Assembly (NCBI GenBank): GCA_902762565.1
Contig: CACWOS010000015.1
Coordinates: 1 to 60,518, forward strand
Length of the DNA stretch: 60,518 nucleotides
DNA from: an uncultured Prevotellaceae bacterium
GTDB taxonomy: Bacteria; Bacteroidota; Bacteroidia; Bacteroidales; Bacteroidaceae
Direction of reading: 5' to 3'
The notes below the pieces were generated by a model, which made no database searches, was not told where the DNA came from, and saw only the letters and a program-made list of their open reading frames with translations. How positions within the stretch are numbered: position 1 is the stretch's first letter; each line of letters opens with the position of its first letter. Positions 1 through 7,612 of this stretch are shown here, piece after piece. A program made the position numbers and the translations under genes.

Positions 1-2
1 CC

Positions 3-431
3 AATGAGCAGAAGGCCAGGATCGAGTATGCAGAACGTCATCACTTTGTTTGTGAGCCTATAAGTCCTGATACAAAGAAGGAGCATTTTGAGTTTGACCA
101 CAACATGGTGGATGGCAAGGAGGCTGAGCACTTTACCTTTGATGTTTCTGAGAGCATTGTGGATGCCATGAATAGTACTTTCAAGGCTCTCGAAGATGAG
201 TTTGAGTTTGTGCTCGAAGAAGTGATTGAGACTTCACTCTTCGTATTCTTTGAGCTAATGAGCACCCCTGGTGGCTCTGGGTATTCATCAGGCAGTTGCG
301 GAGGAAGTAACAATGATCTGCCTCACAAGAAGAAGGATGACGATGATGAACTGCTTCGTGCAATGCAAATTGCCAAAGCCGTTGCCCGTAGCTGTCCAAG
401 AAAGGTAGTCCGTCGAGGCTATGGAAGATAG
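3..431 (+). CDS. C-terminal part of a probable relaxase/mobilisation protein (5' end outside window)
   Basis: The frame is open from the first bases, so this is the 3' end of a longer gene, not a small gene starting at the internal ATG near 105. The visible 142 residues are acidic in the middle, then have a Gly/Ser-rich linker, a run NNDLPHKKKDDDDE and a basic end (RKVVRRGYGR). Long Bacteroidales relaxases often end in a Gly/Ser-rich, Lys/Asp-rich tail like this, so a relaxase C-terminus is my best guess. No catalytic region is in the window. The next gene follows after 24 bp on the same strand, as in mobilisation operons. Could equally be another large mobile-element protein. Confidence 0.4.
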   Translation, partial: NEQKARIEYAERHHFVCEPISPDTKKEHFEFDHNMVDGKEAEHFTFDVSESIVDAMNSTFKALEDEFEFVLEEVIETSLFVFFELMSTPGGSGYSSGSCGGSNNDLPHKKKDDDDELLRAMQIAKAVARSCPRKVVRRGYGR

Positions 432-455
432 AATTATATAAAGGTATAAAAATAT

Positions 456-1181
456 ATGAGTATGATGAAGAGATATAAAGATGCGAAAAATCTGTTCGAC
501 AATGAGGAGGAACAGGTCGCAAAGGAAATGATGGCAGCAGCTGGTACGACTCAAAATGAGAACGTGCCAGCTCCTGCTGGGAGTGAATCAACGCTTAGTG
601 CTGACTATCTGGAGAAGATTCTGCAGATACAGCGGAACTTTAGCAGTCAGCAAGAGCAGAGTGAAAAAATAGTGAGAAGCCTAAATGGACTGGTGAGGCG
701 TTTGGAAGGCAGCAAGGATATAAAAGTAAGTCTTTCTGAAGATGACAAGAATATGCTGTCTGCCCTTCCTGTAACCATCAACAAGCATGTTGCCATTACG
801 GTAGGGCAGGCAGGGCAGAAGGTGAAAGAGGATATAGACAAGCACACTGAATCCACTATGAACTCTATCACTAAAGCATGTGATACCAAGACAGAGGAAG
901 TTATGAGGGTGCTTAACAACGGCAAGGGTATCTATCTTTCTTGGTGGAACTTCTGGGCAATGATTATCATGACCGTTGCCAGCACATCCTATGCCACCTA
1001 TGCAGCCGCAGGGCATTGCCTTTGGGATCAGCTATGGGAGCGTCTGTGGGTACCATTCCTTTTCCTCGTACTTATCTGTGGCTCGTACTTATCTGTGGCG
1101 GTACAGCTCTCATCTTTTGGCTCAACTATAGGGAATATAAAATGCCGAAGTTCTGATAATCCCTCCATTTGTAAACCCTGA
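456..1181 (+). CDS. Coiled-coil membrane protein of a mobile element, C-terminus frameshifted
   Basis: 241 aa as read. Residues 1-60 are polar and Ala/Pro-rich; about 60-150 is a helical, probably coiled-coil region; about 160-205 holds two hydrophobic segments (around WWNFWAMIIMTVAS and VPFLFLVLICG). It probably sits in the inner membrane as an accessory transfer protein; the family is not recognised. A perfect 17-bp direct tandem duplication at 1065-1098 shifts the frame. Removing one copy gives a 227-aa protein whose second hydrophobic segment continues into GGTALIFWLNYREYKMPKF and stops at 1154-1156. As written, the membrane segment is cut and replaced by a Ser-rich tail. The product is probably damaged, or this is a phase-switchable site. 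Confidence 0.5.
   Translation: MSMMKRYKDAKNLFDNEEEQVAKEMMAAAGTTQNENVPAPAGSESTLSADYLEKILQIQRNFSSQQEQSEKIVRSLNGLVRRLEGSKDIKVSLSEDDKNMLSALPVTINKHVAITVGQAGQKVKEDIDKHTESTMNSITKACDTKTEEVMRVLNNGKGIYLSWWNFWAMIIMTVASTSYATYAAAGHCLWDQLWERLWVPFLFLVLICGSYLSVAVQLSSFGSTIGNIKCRSSDNPSICKP
1065..1098 (+). repeat. 17-bp perfect tandem duplication causing a frameshift
   Basis: The unit ctcgtacttatctgtgg occurs twice in direct tandem (1065-1081 and 1082-1098) inside the coiled-coil membrane gene. Seventeen is not a multiple of three, so the copy number decides which C-terminus is made. Looks like slipped-strand duplication. Confidence 0.9.
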
Positions 1182-1263
1182 GATTGCAAACTTCAAAAAT
1201 AGGGTCTAAGGAGCGCCAAAAATCTATAATCACGCCAAAATGACGCCAAAATAGGAAAAGAAA

Positions 1264-1300
1264 AATCTCCAAGTTGTTGATTTTCAACGACTTGGAGATT
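1264..1300 (-). terminator. Terminator after the tRNA-Leu/tRNA-Val pair
   Basis: A long inverted repeat (aatctccaagt... with ...acttggagatt, one mismatch, loop about TTTT) is followed on the minus strand by a T-rich tract. It lies directly downstream of tRNA-Val and is a good rho-independent terminator for the minus-strand tRNA transcript. It also marks the edge of the mobile-element side. Confidence 0.75.
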
Positions 1301-1307
1301 TGCTTTG

Positions 1308-1381
1308 TGTCGACACTTGGACTCGAACCAAGGACCCCCACCATGTCAAGGTGATACTCTAACCAGCTGAGCTATGCCGAC
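1308..1381 (-). tRNA. tRNA-Val (anticodon GAC)
   Basis: 74 nt. The acceptor stem GTCGGCA pairs with TGTCGAC, discriminator A. The D arm contains TAGCTCAGCTGGTTAGAG, the anticodon loop TTGACAT gives GAC, and the T arm has GGTTCGAGTCC. CCA is not encoded. Second gene of a minus-strand tRNA-Leu/tRNA-Val transcript, 24 bp after tRNA-Leu. Its 3' end faces the mobilisation genes, the usual geometry for elements integrated at tRNA 3' ends. Confidence 0.95.
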
Positions 1382-1405
1382 CTTTTTTACCTTTTTACCT
1401 TTAAG

Positions 1406-1487
1406 TGCGCCTGACAGGACTCGAACCTGCACATCGCGAGATACTAGATCCTAAGTCTAGCGCGTCTACCAATTCCGCCACAGGCGC
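1406..1487 (-). tRNA. tRNA-Leu (anticodon UAG)
   Basis: 82 nt with a short variable arm as expected for tRNA-Leu. Acceptor GCGCCTG pairs with CAGGCGC, discriminator A. Anticodon stem CTAGA/TCTAG with loop CTTAGGA gives TAG. T arm GGTTCGAGTCC. No encoded CCA. First gene of the Leu-Val pair; the -7 element is at 1521-1528. Confidence 0.95.
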
Positions 1488-1520
1488 TTTCTATTGGGTG
1501 CTATCTGTGCTTAGCGGGTA

Positions 1521-1528
1521 CAAAGGTA
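1521..1528 (-). promoter_or_regulatory. -7 element (TACCTTTG) of the tRNA-Leu/Val transcript
   Basis: The minus strand reads TACCTTTG, a perfect Bacteroidetes -7 box (TAnnTTTG), 34 bp upstream of tRNA-Leu. No clear -33 TTTG lies at the usual 19-21 bp: a heptamer repeat (1537-1568) occupies that place. Confidence 0.6.
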
Positions 1529-1536
1529 CAATAATA

Positions 1537-1568
1537 AATTGAGAATTGAGAATTGAGAATTGAGAATT
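1537..1568. repeat. Heptamer tandem repeat (AATTGAG x4)
   Basis: Four exact 7-bp units in direct tandem, plus a partial fifth, in the spacer between tRNA-Leu and the end of the S41 protease gene. It belongs to the class of unrelated-sequence, 7-bp-period phrase repeats found at many gene junctions in this window. Confidence 0.9.
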
Positions 1569-1589
1569 TTCCCTTTTAGCCTGTAATTT

Positions 1590-2603
1590 TTAATTTGTTA
1601 ACAGTTTGCGTGCTGTTTCGATAATGAGGTCAACGCCCTGTGCGGTGGCTTCGTCTGTTAGTGCGACGTTGATGTCTGGCTCAATGCCGAATTCAGTGTG
1701 ATGCTTATTGCAGTCGTACATGGGACAAGCCGAGAAACGGACGCTCCATCCATTGGGAAGTGAACTAGACATTGGCAGACCCGAACCTCCACCAGTGTGG
1801 TCGCCCACTAGTTTGACATTGGGCAGGGCATGCATAATGACTGCGAAGTCGTTAGCGGCGCTGAACACGCTTCTGTTAGTGAGTACGCAGACCGGTTTGT
1901 GCCATCGCATCTTGCTAGAGGGCTCCAGATAACGGGCTTCAAGTGGTGAAAAGTCGTTATGTCCTTTTCCTGTCTTGTGTTGCAGATAGCTTACCAATGT
2001 CTTTTCGTGAACAAAACGTCCAGCGAACCTTTCGGCAGTCGTCAACTCACCACCACCGTTATTACGGATGTCAATAATCAGTCCGCGACACAATGCCATA
2101 TAAGTGAGCGCATCGTCAAGACCGCTTTCACCAACGGGCGACGTGAATGATTCGTAGCGAATGTATCCGATGTTATCGTCAAGGATGCGATAGTGCATGC
2201 CACCGCTAATCTTATAGTCTGTACCCAGATAGCGTCGTTCCAGAGTGTCGCTGAAATTCTTCGGATAGGCCTCGTGCCAGGCCCAGTAACGCCCCATGTC
2301 GTAGGAAGTGTAGAGGTTTACATGACCATCGCGTAGCTCTGACAACATATCCTTCAACACTTCGAAGAGTTGTGTCTCGCTCATCTTGTCGTTTACGCGT
2401 ACCTTGTATTTATTATATACATCGTTCCAATCGAGTCCGTACTCATGCTGTTTATAGTCGAAGAAACAGTAGTGTTCGTCAATGATTTCCCACAATGCCT
2501 CGAAGTTGCCGATAGGGGTATCTGGGCGCTCGTCCGTATCTACACAAGATACTAATAGAACTAGTAAGACTAGTGATACTAGATAGACTATATATTTCTT
2601 CAT
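1590..2603 (-). CDS. S41-family peptidase lipoprotein
   Basis: 337 aa. The N-terminus is a lipoprotein signal (hydrophobic stretch then LVSC, Cys20), so the protein should be lipid-anchored in the cell envelope. The S41 (C-terminal processing/tricorn-type) fold is supported by the helical N-terminal region with LRDGH (about 90-94), the strand [13 protein letters not shown] (about 174-186) and the nucleophile region [11 protein letters not shown] (about 242-252, Ser248 the likely nucleophile), followed by [11 protein letters not shown]. No clear PDZ domain is visible. The start overlaps the stop of the upstream outer-membrane gene by 4 bp, so the two are probably co-translated. Substrate unknown. 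Confidence 0.85.
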   Translation of the reverse strand: MKKYIVYLVSLVLLVLLVSCVDTDERPDTPIGNFEALWEIIDEHYCFFDYKQHEYGLDWNDVYNKYKVRVNDKMSETQLFEVLKDMLSELRDGHVNLYTSYDMGRYWAWHEAYPKNFSDTLERRYLGTDYKISGGMHYRILDDNIGYIRYESFTSPVGESGLDDALTYMALCRGLIIDIRNNGGGELTTAERFAGRFVHEKTLVSYLQHKTGKGHNDFSPLEARYLEPSSKMRWHKPVCVLTNRSVFSAANDFAVIMHALPNVKLVGDHTGGGSGLPMSSSLPNGWSVRFSACPMYDCNKHHTEFGIEPDINVALTDEATAQGVDLIIETARKLLTN

Positions 2604-3439
2604 AGGGCTCTTGGAATAATGGAGAATTGCTTGGTAAATCCTATCAGCAACCTATGGGTGTAGACGTGTTGGCGCAGGTTGTTGACCTTTGCTTGCTGCA
2701 TATTACCCAGATAGCCGATGCGCAGCGTGCCAGATTTCCACAGGCGGACATCAAGGGTTAGCATCTGGCGCCATTCAGGTGCTGAGACGAAGGTGGTCGG
2801 CACAACGTTGTGGTCGTAGTTACCTAATGAGAACATCTCATAGTATGACTGTCCGTAGTTGGGTGAGAACATCATGCCGCATAGAGGTAACGCTAGTTCA
2901 TAGCGGGCCGTAAACTGCTTGCGCCAAAGGTTGAAATGATAGGTGGCGACGCCCGTCGGCATGATATTCAAGTGGAGACGAGCCTGAGCAGGATTGTTGC
3001 TGTTGCTGGTATTGTAAATGAAACCCAGCGAGGCGTTCAGCAGTCCACCAGCCTGTAGCTTCAATCGATTGTCTAGCAATTGCCAGCTGTACAGCTTGCC
3101 CCAATAGAAATTGTAGGCTCCTTCCAGTTCCTTTTGCGAATCGGCACGGTCTTTTACTGTCGAAAGGTTGGCCTCATGTTCCATCAGCGTGCTCCATCGT
3201 TTGTCAGGGCGCTGCCGTTCGATGGTGGTAAGAAACGATAGTCCCCCTCCCTTGAAATGTTCAGCAGACAGGTATGTTTCGAGGACGTTAGTACGGCCAA
3301 AGCCCAGCATCGTACTGCGGGTGATGACCTTTTGCGCCACTGCGTGGCTAAATGATAAATGACAAATGATAAATGATAACACTATCACTCTTATTATCTT
3401 TAACCAATTGCTCTTTATTGTCATTCCGTCATTTGTCAT
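2600..3439 (-). CDS. DUF3316-like outer-membrane protein
   Basis: 279 aa. After a signal peptide ending near HAVAQ, the mature part starts with [20 protein letters not shown], typical of the Bacteroidetes DUF3316 family. The rest alternates polar and aromatic residues in strands (for example [19 protein letters not shown] and [16 protein letters not shown]), consistent with a beta-barrel. The start is uncertain: ATGs at 3439 and 3424 both lie in repeat-derived sequence. The signal-peptide core FIICHLSF is encoded by a 7-bp tandem repeat (3350-3380). First gene of a two-gene operon with the S41 protease. Function unknown. Confidence 0.65.
   Translation of the reverse strand: MTNDGMTIKSNWLKIIRVIVLSFIICHLSFSHAVAQKVITRSTMLGFGRTNVLETYLSAEHFKGGGLSFLTTIERQRPDKRWSTLMEHEANLSTVKDRADSQKELEGAYNFYWGKLYSWQLLDNRLKLQAGGLLNASLGFIYNTSNSNNPAQARLHLNIMPTGVATYHFNLWRKQFTARYELALPLCGMMFSPNYGQSYYEMFSLGNYDHNVVPTTFVSAPEWRQMLTLDVRLWKSGTLRIGYLGNMQQAKVNNLRQHVYTHRLLIGFTKQFSIIPRAL
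3350..3380. repeat. Heptamer repeat (AAATGAT/C x4) inside a signal peptide
   Basis: Four 7-bp units with one variant base. On the minus strand they read ATCATTT/GTCATTT and encode the hydrophobic stretch SFIICHLSF of the DUF3316 protein's signal peptide. A related stretch (about 3429-3456) surrounds the gene's possible start codons. Confidence 0.85.
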
Positions 3440-3468
3440 TTACTATTTGGCATTTAGGGTGTAGCCCG

Positions 3469-6189
3469 CTACTCATCAGGGAACAGGTTTAGTTGTCCAG
3501 TCAGTTCGTCACGTACCTGCTGCTGGCTCTTGCCGGCATCAGGGTCTAGGTTCTCTTTTTCCTCTTCCGTTTCTTCTGTCTCTTCTGGAGGCTCAGGGAA
3601 ACGGGTTGGCTCCAGTTCCACGATAGAAGCCACTTGGAAGGTGGTCAGTCGCTTTCCTTTGGCCTTATAGCCTTTGACACTGATAAACTGCTCGACGTCG
3701 ATTTCCTCTGAACCGCGATATTCGTCATTGCCACCATAGGTGACCTGCAAGCGTGGATAGACGGTATCCGTCAACAGGATCTGTTGCGAATTCTCGTTCT
3801 CGCCAATATAGTTTTGCTTTCGCTTCGAGGCCTCCATCTGGAATCGTTTCACGTAGGGATAGCCCTGATTGTCGGCATCGTAAAGCACACAGCTCCACAC
3901 CTTGTCGACTTCGTATTTCTCCAGTCGGTCGATGTTATCCTCGAAGTGTACGTTAGCATCGAAGCCACTGAGGTAGTAGTCGCCGTTCTTTAGGATGACC
4001 AATATCTGGTCGCCGTCGTTGAACTCGCCCAACAGGCGTCCGTGCTCATCATAGTTCAGACGGTTGACGTCTGGGTCGTACCAAACCTTGCGACCACCCA
4101 GCGTTGAGTGTCCGTGACTCTTGAGCCCGATGCGGTGCACTTGGAATTTTGTCAGCAGGTTACCCTTGGCAGCACGTCCCTTAATCATAATCTCCGAGAA
4201 GTCCTTGTCAAAGAAGATACGCTTCAGCTTGGGTGCTGGGTCGAGGGTCACCTTGATGACCTCTGCCTCACCGTTAGGATTGGCTGTAAAGTAGAGCACG
4301 CGCGATCCCTCCGTACCAGCCGTGATGTCGTATTCGCGATCGCGGGTGACGCTAGACACATTGAAGCGCTTGATGTAATAGTAGCCCTTGCGTCCGTCGC
4401 GATAGACAGCATTATAGATGGTGCGCTGGTCGTTCTTCTTGAAGACGCCCAACCACATCACGTTTTTGCCGACAAACAGCTTGTCAGACACGCGGACCAC
4501 CTTGAACTTGCCGTCCTTATAGAAGATGATAATATCGTCGATGTCCGAGCAGTTGCACACGAACTCGTCCTTCTTCAGACCCGTGCCGATGAAGCCGTCC
4601 TGACGGTTGATGTACAGCTTGTGGTTGGCCTCGACCACCTTCGTTGCCTCGATGGTGTCGAAATTGCGGATTTCCGTCAGTCGCGGATGGTCCTTGCCAT
4701 ACTTGTCCTTCAGGAACTGGAACCACTGGGCCGTTACCTCCGTGAGGTTGGCCAGGTCGCGGTCAATGTCCTCTATCTCAGCCTTGATACGGGCCATCAG
4801 TTCGTCAGCCTTGTCCTTGTTGAACTTCAGGATGCGCTGCATCTTGATTTCCAACAACTTCAGGATGTCATCCTTCGTCACCTCGCGTACCATCTGCGGA
4901 TAATAGGGCGTCAAACGCTCGTCGATATGTTCACAAACGGCATCGATGGTAGGCGCTTGCTCGAACTTCTTGTCCTTATAGATACGCTCCTCAATGAAGA
5001 TTTTCTCCAACGAACAGAAGTGCAACTGCTCTAATAACTCGCCCTTGCGGATTTCCAACTCCTGACGTATCAAGTCCTTGGTGCGATCCGTCGAGTGGCG
5101 CAGCACATCGCTGATGGTCAGGAACTGCGGCTTATTGTCCTCGATGACGCAACAGTTGGGCGAGATGTTGATTTCGCAGTCGGAGAAGGCATAGAGGGCG
5201 TCCAATGTCTTGTCGCTCGATACGCCAGGAGCCAACTGCACCTGTATCTCGACCTTCGCTGCTGTCAGGTCTTCTACGTGACGTGCCTTGATTTTACCCT
5301 TTTCGATAGCCTTTAGAATGCTGTCAATCACCGTCTCTGTAGTCTTGGAGAAGGGAATCTCGCGGATGACCAGCGTCTTGGGGTCCAATTTCTCTATCTT
5401 AGCTCGTACCTTGATGACACCACCACGCTGTCCATCGTTGTATTTCGAGACATCAATTGAGCCGCCTGTTGGGAAGTCTGGATACAAGTGGAACTCCTCG
5501 TTATGCAAGTATGCAATGGCAGCGTCGCATATTTCTACGAAGTTGTGGGGCAGGATTTTTGAACTCAGACCGACGGCAATACCCTCGGCACCCTGTGCCA
5601 ACAACAATGGATACTTCACGGGTAGGGTGATAGGCTCCTTGTTACGTCCGTCGTACGACATCTGCCACTCCGTCGTCTTGGGGTTGAACACGGTGTCCAG
5701 CGCAAACTTCGACAGACGCGCTTCAATGTATCGTGGTGCTGCGGCCCTATTGCCCGTCAGAATGTTACCCCAGTTACCCTGTGTGTCGATGAGCAGGTCC
5801 TTCTGACCCATCTGCACCAGTGCGTCGCCGATAGAGGCATCACCGTGAGGGTGAAACTGCATGGTATGTCCCACGATGTTCGCCACCTTATTATATCTGC
5901 CGTCATCCATGCGCTTCATCGAGTGCAGGATGCGGCGCTGTACGGGCTTCAGTCCGTCCTCAATATGAGGTACGGCACGCTCCAGGATAACATACGATGC
6001 GTAGTCCAGGAACCAGCTTTGGTACATGCCGCTTAGGTGGTGAACGGCAGCAGCGTCGAATCGGTTTACGGGCTTATAGTCCGAATGGCCTTCTTCAGGG
6101 ACATCTGCATTGTCCGAAGCTGCAAATCCTTCGGCACTCTCTGTACCTTCCTGTTCCAGTATCTCGTCGTCTCTTGTTTCGTCGTCCAT
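3469..6189 (-). CDS. parC: DNA topoisomerase IV subunit A
   Basis: 906 aa. Breakage-reunion subunit of a type IIA topoisomerase, which decatenates chromosomes together with ParE (not in this window). After an acidic leader of about 45 residues comes the winged-helix/tower domain with DGLKPVQRRILHSM, the HPHGD motif (quinolone-resistance region, HPHGDASIGDAL) and the catalytic tyrosine in AAAPRYIEARLSK. The C-terminal half is a degenerate six-blade beta-pinwheel (for example NFTVSS-like and GGRKVWYD segments), then an acidic tail rich in Glu. The long acidic ends and overall length suit the Bacteroidetes ParC/GyrA-like branch; the lack of a GyrA-box favours ParC. A -7 element (TTACTTTTGC on minus) lies just upstream near 6216-6224. 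Confidence 0.92.
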   Translation of the reverse strand: MDDETRDDEILEQEGTESAEGFAASDNADVPEEGHSDYKPVNRFDAAAVHHLSGMYQSWFLDYASYVILERAVPHIEDGLKPVQRRILHSMKRMDDGRYNKVANIVGHTMQFHPHGDASIGDALVQMGQKDLLIDTQGNWGNILTGNRAAAPRYIEARLSKFALDTVFNPKTTEWQMSYDGRNKEPITLPVKYPLLLAQGAEGIAVGLSSKILPHNFVEICDAAIAYLHNEEFHLYPDFPTGGSIDVSKYNDGQRGGVIKVRAKIEKLDPKTLVIREIPFSKTTETVIDSILKAIEKGKIKARHVEDLTAAKVEIQVQLAPGVSSDKTLDALYAFSDCEINISPNCCVIEDNKPQFLTISDVLRHSTDRTKDLIRQELEIRKGELLEQLHFCSLEKIFIEERIYKDKKFEQAPTIDAVCEHIDERLTPYYPQMVREVTKDDILKLLEIKMQRILKFNKDKADELMARIKAEIEDIDRDLANLTEVTAQWFQFLKDKYGKDHPRLTEIRNFDTIEATKVVEANHKLYINRQDGFIGTGLKKDEFVCNCSDIDDIIIFYKDGKFKVVRVSDKLFVGKNVMWLGVFKKNDQRTIYNAVYRDGRKGYYYIKRFNVSSVTRDREYDITAGTEGSRVLYFTANPNGEAEVIKVTLDPAPKLKRIFFDKDFSEIMIKGRAAKGNLLTKFQVHRIGLKSHGHSTLGGRKVWYDPDVNRLNYDEHGRLLGEFNDGDQILVILKNGDYYLSGFDANVHFEDNIDRLEKYEVDKVWSCVLYDADNQGYPYVKRFQMEASKRKQNYIGENENSQQILLTDTVYPRLQVTYGGNDEYRGSEEIDVEQFISVKGYKAKGKRLTTFQVASIVELEPTRFPEPPEETEETEEEKENLDPDAGKSQQQVRDELTGQLNLFPDE

Positions 6190-6282
6190 ATATTGATGTA
6201 GTAGTTTTTAATTTCCTGCAAAAGTAATAAAAAAAAGCGACTAGGCCAAAAGATTTCAGAATATATTTGGATTTTTCCTTGT

Positions 6283-6576
6283 TTAGTATTCATTCTTCCG
6301 TTTTGGATTCATGGGAAACCAACCCTTTTCGACTCTCTTCCTTTGTGCAAAAAGTTCGCCAATGCCCCAAAGCGATGAGGCTCCGAACACACCCAAGAAC
6401 GATGAGAGATAGATGTTCTCGACGAAGAGAGCCGCTATGCAGCAGCAAAGTCCGACTACGAGATAGAGAACCCAGGGGCGTGTGCCCCAATAGTATTCCG
6501 TCTTGATGACGATAGGATGCCATACGCCTATCGTGAGAAAGGTCATAATAGCAATGATGATGCCTGTGTAGTACAT
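6283..6576 (-). CDS. DUF4491 small membrane protein
   Basis: 97 aa with three hydrophobic helices (MYYTGIIIAIMTFLTIGVWH, VLYLVVGLCCCIAALFV, then LSSFLGVFGASSLWGIGELF) and a polar tail with FAQRKRVEKGWFPMNPKRK. This is the Bacteroidales DUF4491 pattern; function unknown. I chose the ATG at 6576, not the in-frame upstream ATG at 6645, because the -7 box TATCTTTG (6615-6622) lies between them, so the longer frame would not be fully transcribed. Confidence 0.75.
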   Translation of the reverse strand: MYYTGIIIAIMTFLTIGVWHPIVIKTEYYWGTRPWVLYLVVGLCCCIAALFVENIYLSSFLGVFGASSLWGIGELFAQRKRVEKGWFPMNPKRKNEY

Positions 6577-6614
6577 AATGCTTCTTTTCTGTTCATTGAT
6601 TTGCAATCCGTGTG

Positions 6615-6622
6615 CAAAGATA
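6615..6622 (-). promoter_or_regulatory. -7 element (TATCTTTG) deciding the DUF4491 start
   Basis: The minus strand reads TATCTTTGCAC. Transcription would begin about 6 nt downstream, giving a leader of roughly 30 nt before the ATG at 6576. Confidence 0.65.
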
Positions 6623-6701
6623 CAATAAAAAACGCAGAATACCAAAGCGAAGCCTTTTTTTAAGCGTCACAGGACTTTAGAAAGGTGTAAATACAAAGAA
6701 A

Positions 6702-6728
6702 AGAGTCGGAATGTGAATTTCCGACTCT
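6702..6728 (-). terminator. Terminator after tRNA-Val(CAC)
   Basis: Perfect 10-bp inverted repeat agagtcggaa/ttccgactct with a 7-nt loop, followed on the minus strand by TTTCTTTGT. It lies 8 bp past the tRNA 3' end. Confidence 0.75.
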
Positions 6729-6735
6729 CTCTTCG

Positions 6736-6810
6736 TAGGGACACCCGGGCTCGAACCGGGGACCTCTGCAATGTGACTGCAGCGCTCTAAACCAACTGGG
6801 CTATGCCCCT
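6736..6810 (-). tRNA. tRNA-Val (anticodon CAC)
   Basis: 75 nt. Acceptor AGGGGCA pairs with TGTCCCT (one G-T), discriminator A. Anticodon stem CTGCA/TGCAG with loop GTCACAT gives CAC, reading GUG. T arm GGTTCGAGCCC. CCA not encoded. The 3' trailer CGAAGAGA is shared with the tRNA-Met at 34857. Confidence 0.9.
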
Positions 6811-6905
6811 AACTTTTGTTAAGCGGATTGAGCAAACAATTTTGCTTTTTTTTCTTTTTCCTTGATTTTTTTACAAGAAAAAGAATGAAAGTAAAAATAA
6901 AGTCG

Positions 6906-6913
6906 TATATTTG
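6906..6913 (+). promoter_or_regulatory. -7 element (TATATTTG) for the 6959 lipoprotein
   Basis: TATATTTGC lies 46 bp before the ATG. No good -33 TTTG is visible, so the promoter may be weak or activator-dependent. Confidence 0.5.
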
Positions 6914-6958
6914 CATCATCAATTTATATTACGTACTAATTCTTAAATAACGAAAACA

Positions 6959-7444
6959 ATGAAAAAGACTTTATTCAGTTTGGTGACTGTAGCCTTGATG
7001 GCTGTAGTGTGCGTAGGCTTTTCTGCCTGTGGTAGTGACGGTGACGGCGACTCTTCGAGTAGCTTAGAAGGTGTGTGGAAACGAGTCTATAAGAAAACCA
7101 CTATCTATGAGAAAAACAGCAGTGGTCAGTGGGTACAGCAAGGTCAGCCAGAGGAGAAGTCGTATGAAGGAAAAGAATCCGATGGTATCCAATTCCTGCC
7201 AAACAAAAGAGCTGTAGAGGTTGATATCGAAGCGGACGGTACAGTTACCCCCGATGATGACATTTTTGAGTATAAAATTGAGAATGGTAAATTGTATATG
7301 TTGGAGTTAGACCATCCTGAAGATGGATGGGAGGATTTTGGAACCATCAATATCTCTGGTAACACGTTTGAACTGACATCAGAAGATCAAAAGTCTAGTA
7401 GCTCTCGTAAAGAGGTTAAACTTAAAAGATATCGGAAAATGTAG
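6959..7444 (+). CDS. Small lipoprotein, lipocalin-like fold likely
   Basis: 161 aa. Lipoprotein signal MKKTLFSLVTVALMAVVCVG then FSAC with Cys24, followed by a Gly/Asp/Ser linker. The mature part begins LEGVWKRVYKKTT and ends TFELTSEDQK...KEVKLKRY, the start and finish typical of small lipocalin-like Bacteroidetes lipoproteins (LxGxWxx opening, FxLT/xLKR close). It is a single-gene unit with its own -7 box and terminator. Ligand and role unknown. Confidence 0.7.
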   Translation: MKKTLFSLVTVALMAVVCVGFSACGSDGDGDSSSSLEGVWKRVYKKTTIYEKNSSGQWVQQGQPEEKSYEGKESDGIQFLPNKRAVEVDIEADGTVTPDDDIFEYKIENGKLYMLELDHPEDGWEDFGTINISGNTFELTSEDQKSSSSRKEVKLKRYRKM

Positions 7445-7470
7445 TTAATTCTTCTTGTTCCTAAGAGCCA

Positions 7471-7516
7471 AAAAGCTGGGAAGTCGTGTTGTATGTCGCG
7501 ACTTTTCAGCTTTCTT
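7471..7516 (+). terminator. Terminator after the 6959 lipoprotein
   Basis: Imperfect inverted repeat aaaagctg..aagtcg paired with cgactt..cagctttt around a TGTTGTATGT loop, followed by T-rich sequence. Confidence 0.6.
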
Positions 7517-7572
7517 CTATCTTTATAGTATTAAATAATGTGTAAAAATGGTTGTTTTCCATCGAAATTGTG

Positions 7573-7580
7573 TACCTTTG
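7573..7580 (+). promoter_or_regulatory. -7 element (TACCTTTG) of glyQS
   Basis: TACCTTTGCACCC lies 33 bp before the ATG; the -33 region is only a poor match. It should drive glyQS and the FKBP gene directly behind it. Confidence 0.6.
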
Positions 7581-7612
7581 CACCCATTATTCGAATAATT
7601 GATTAAAAAGAT

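Noticed and set aside
941-1156. A separate 71-aa gene overlapping the mobile-element membrane protein
   Set aside because: Its second half is the original C-terminus of the larger protein, displaced by the 17-bp duplication; the first half is a shadow frame.
4108-5034. 308-residue open frame antisense to parC, and similar long frames antisense to gcvPA, gcvPB, lpd and dxs
   Set aside because: Composition is a complement of the real genes; no recognisable domain and no promoter.
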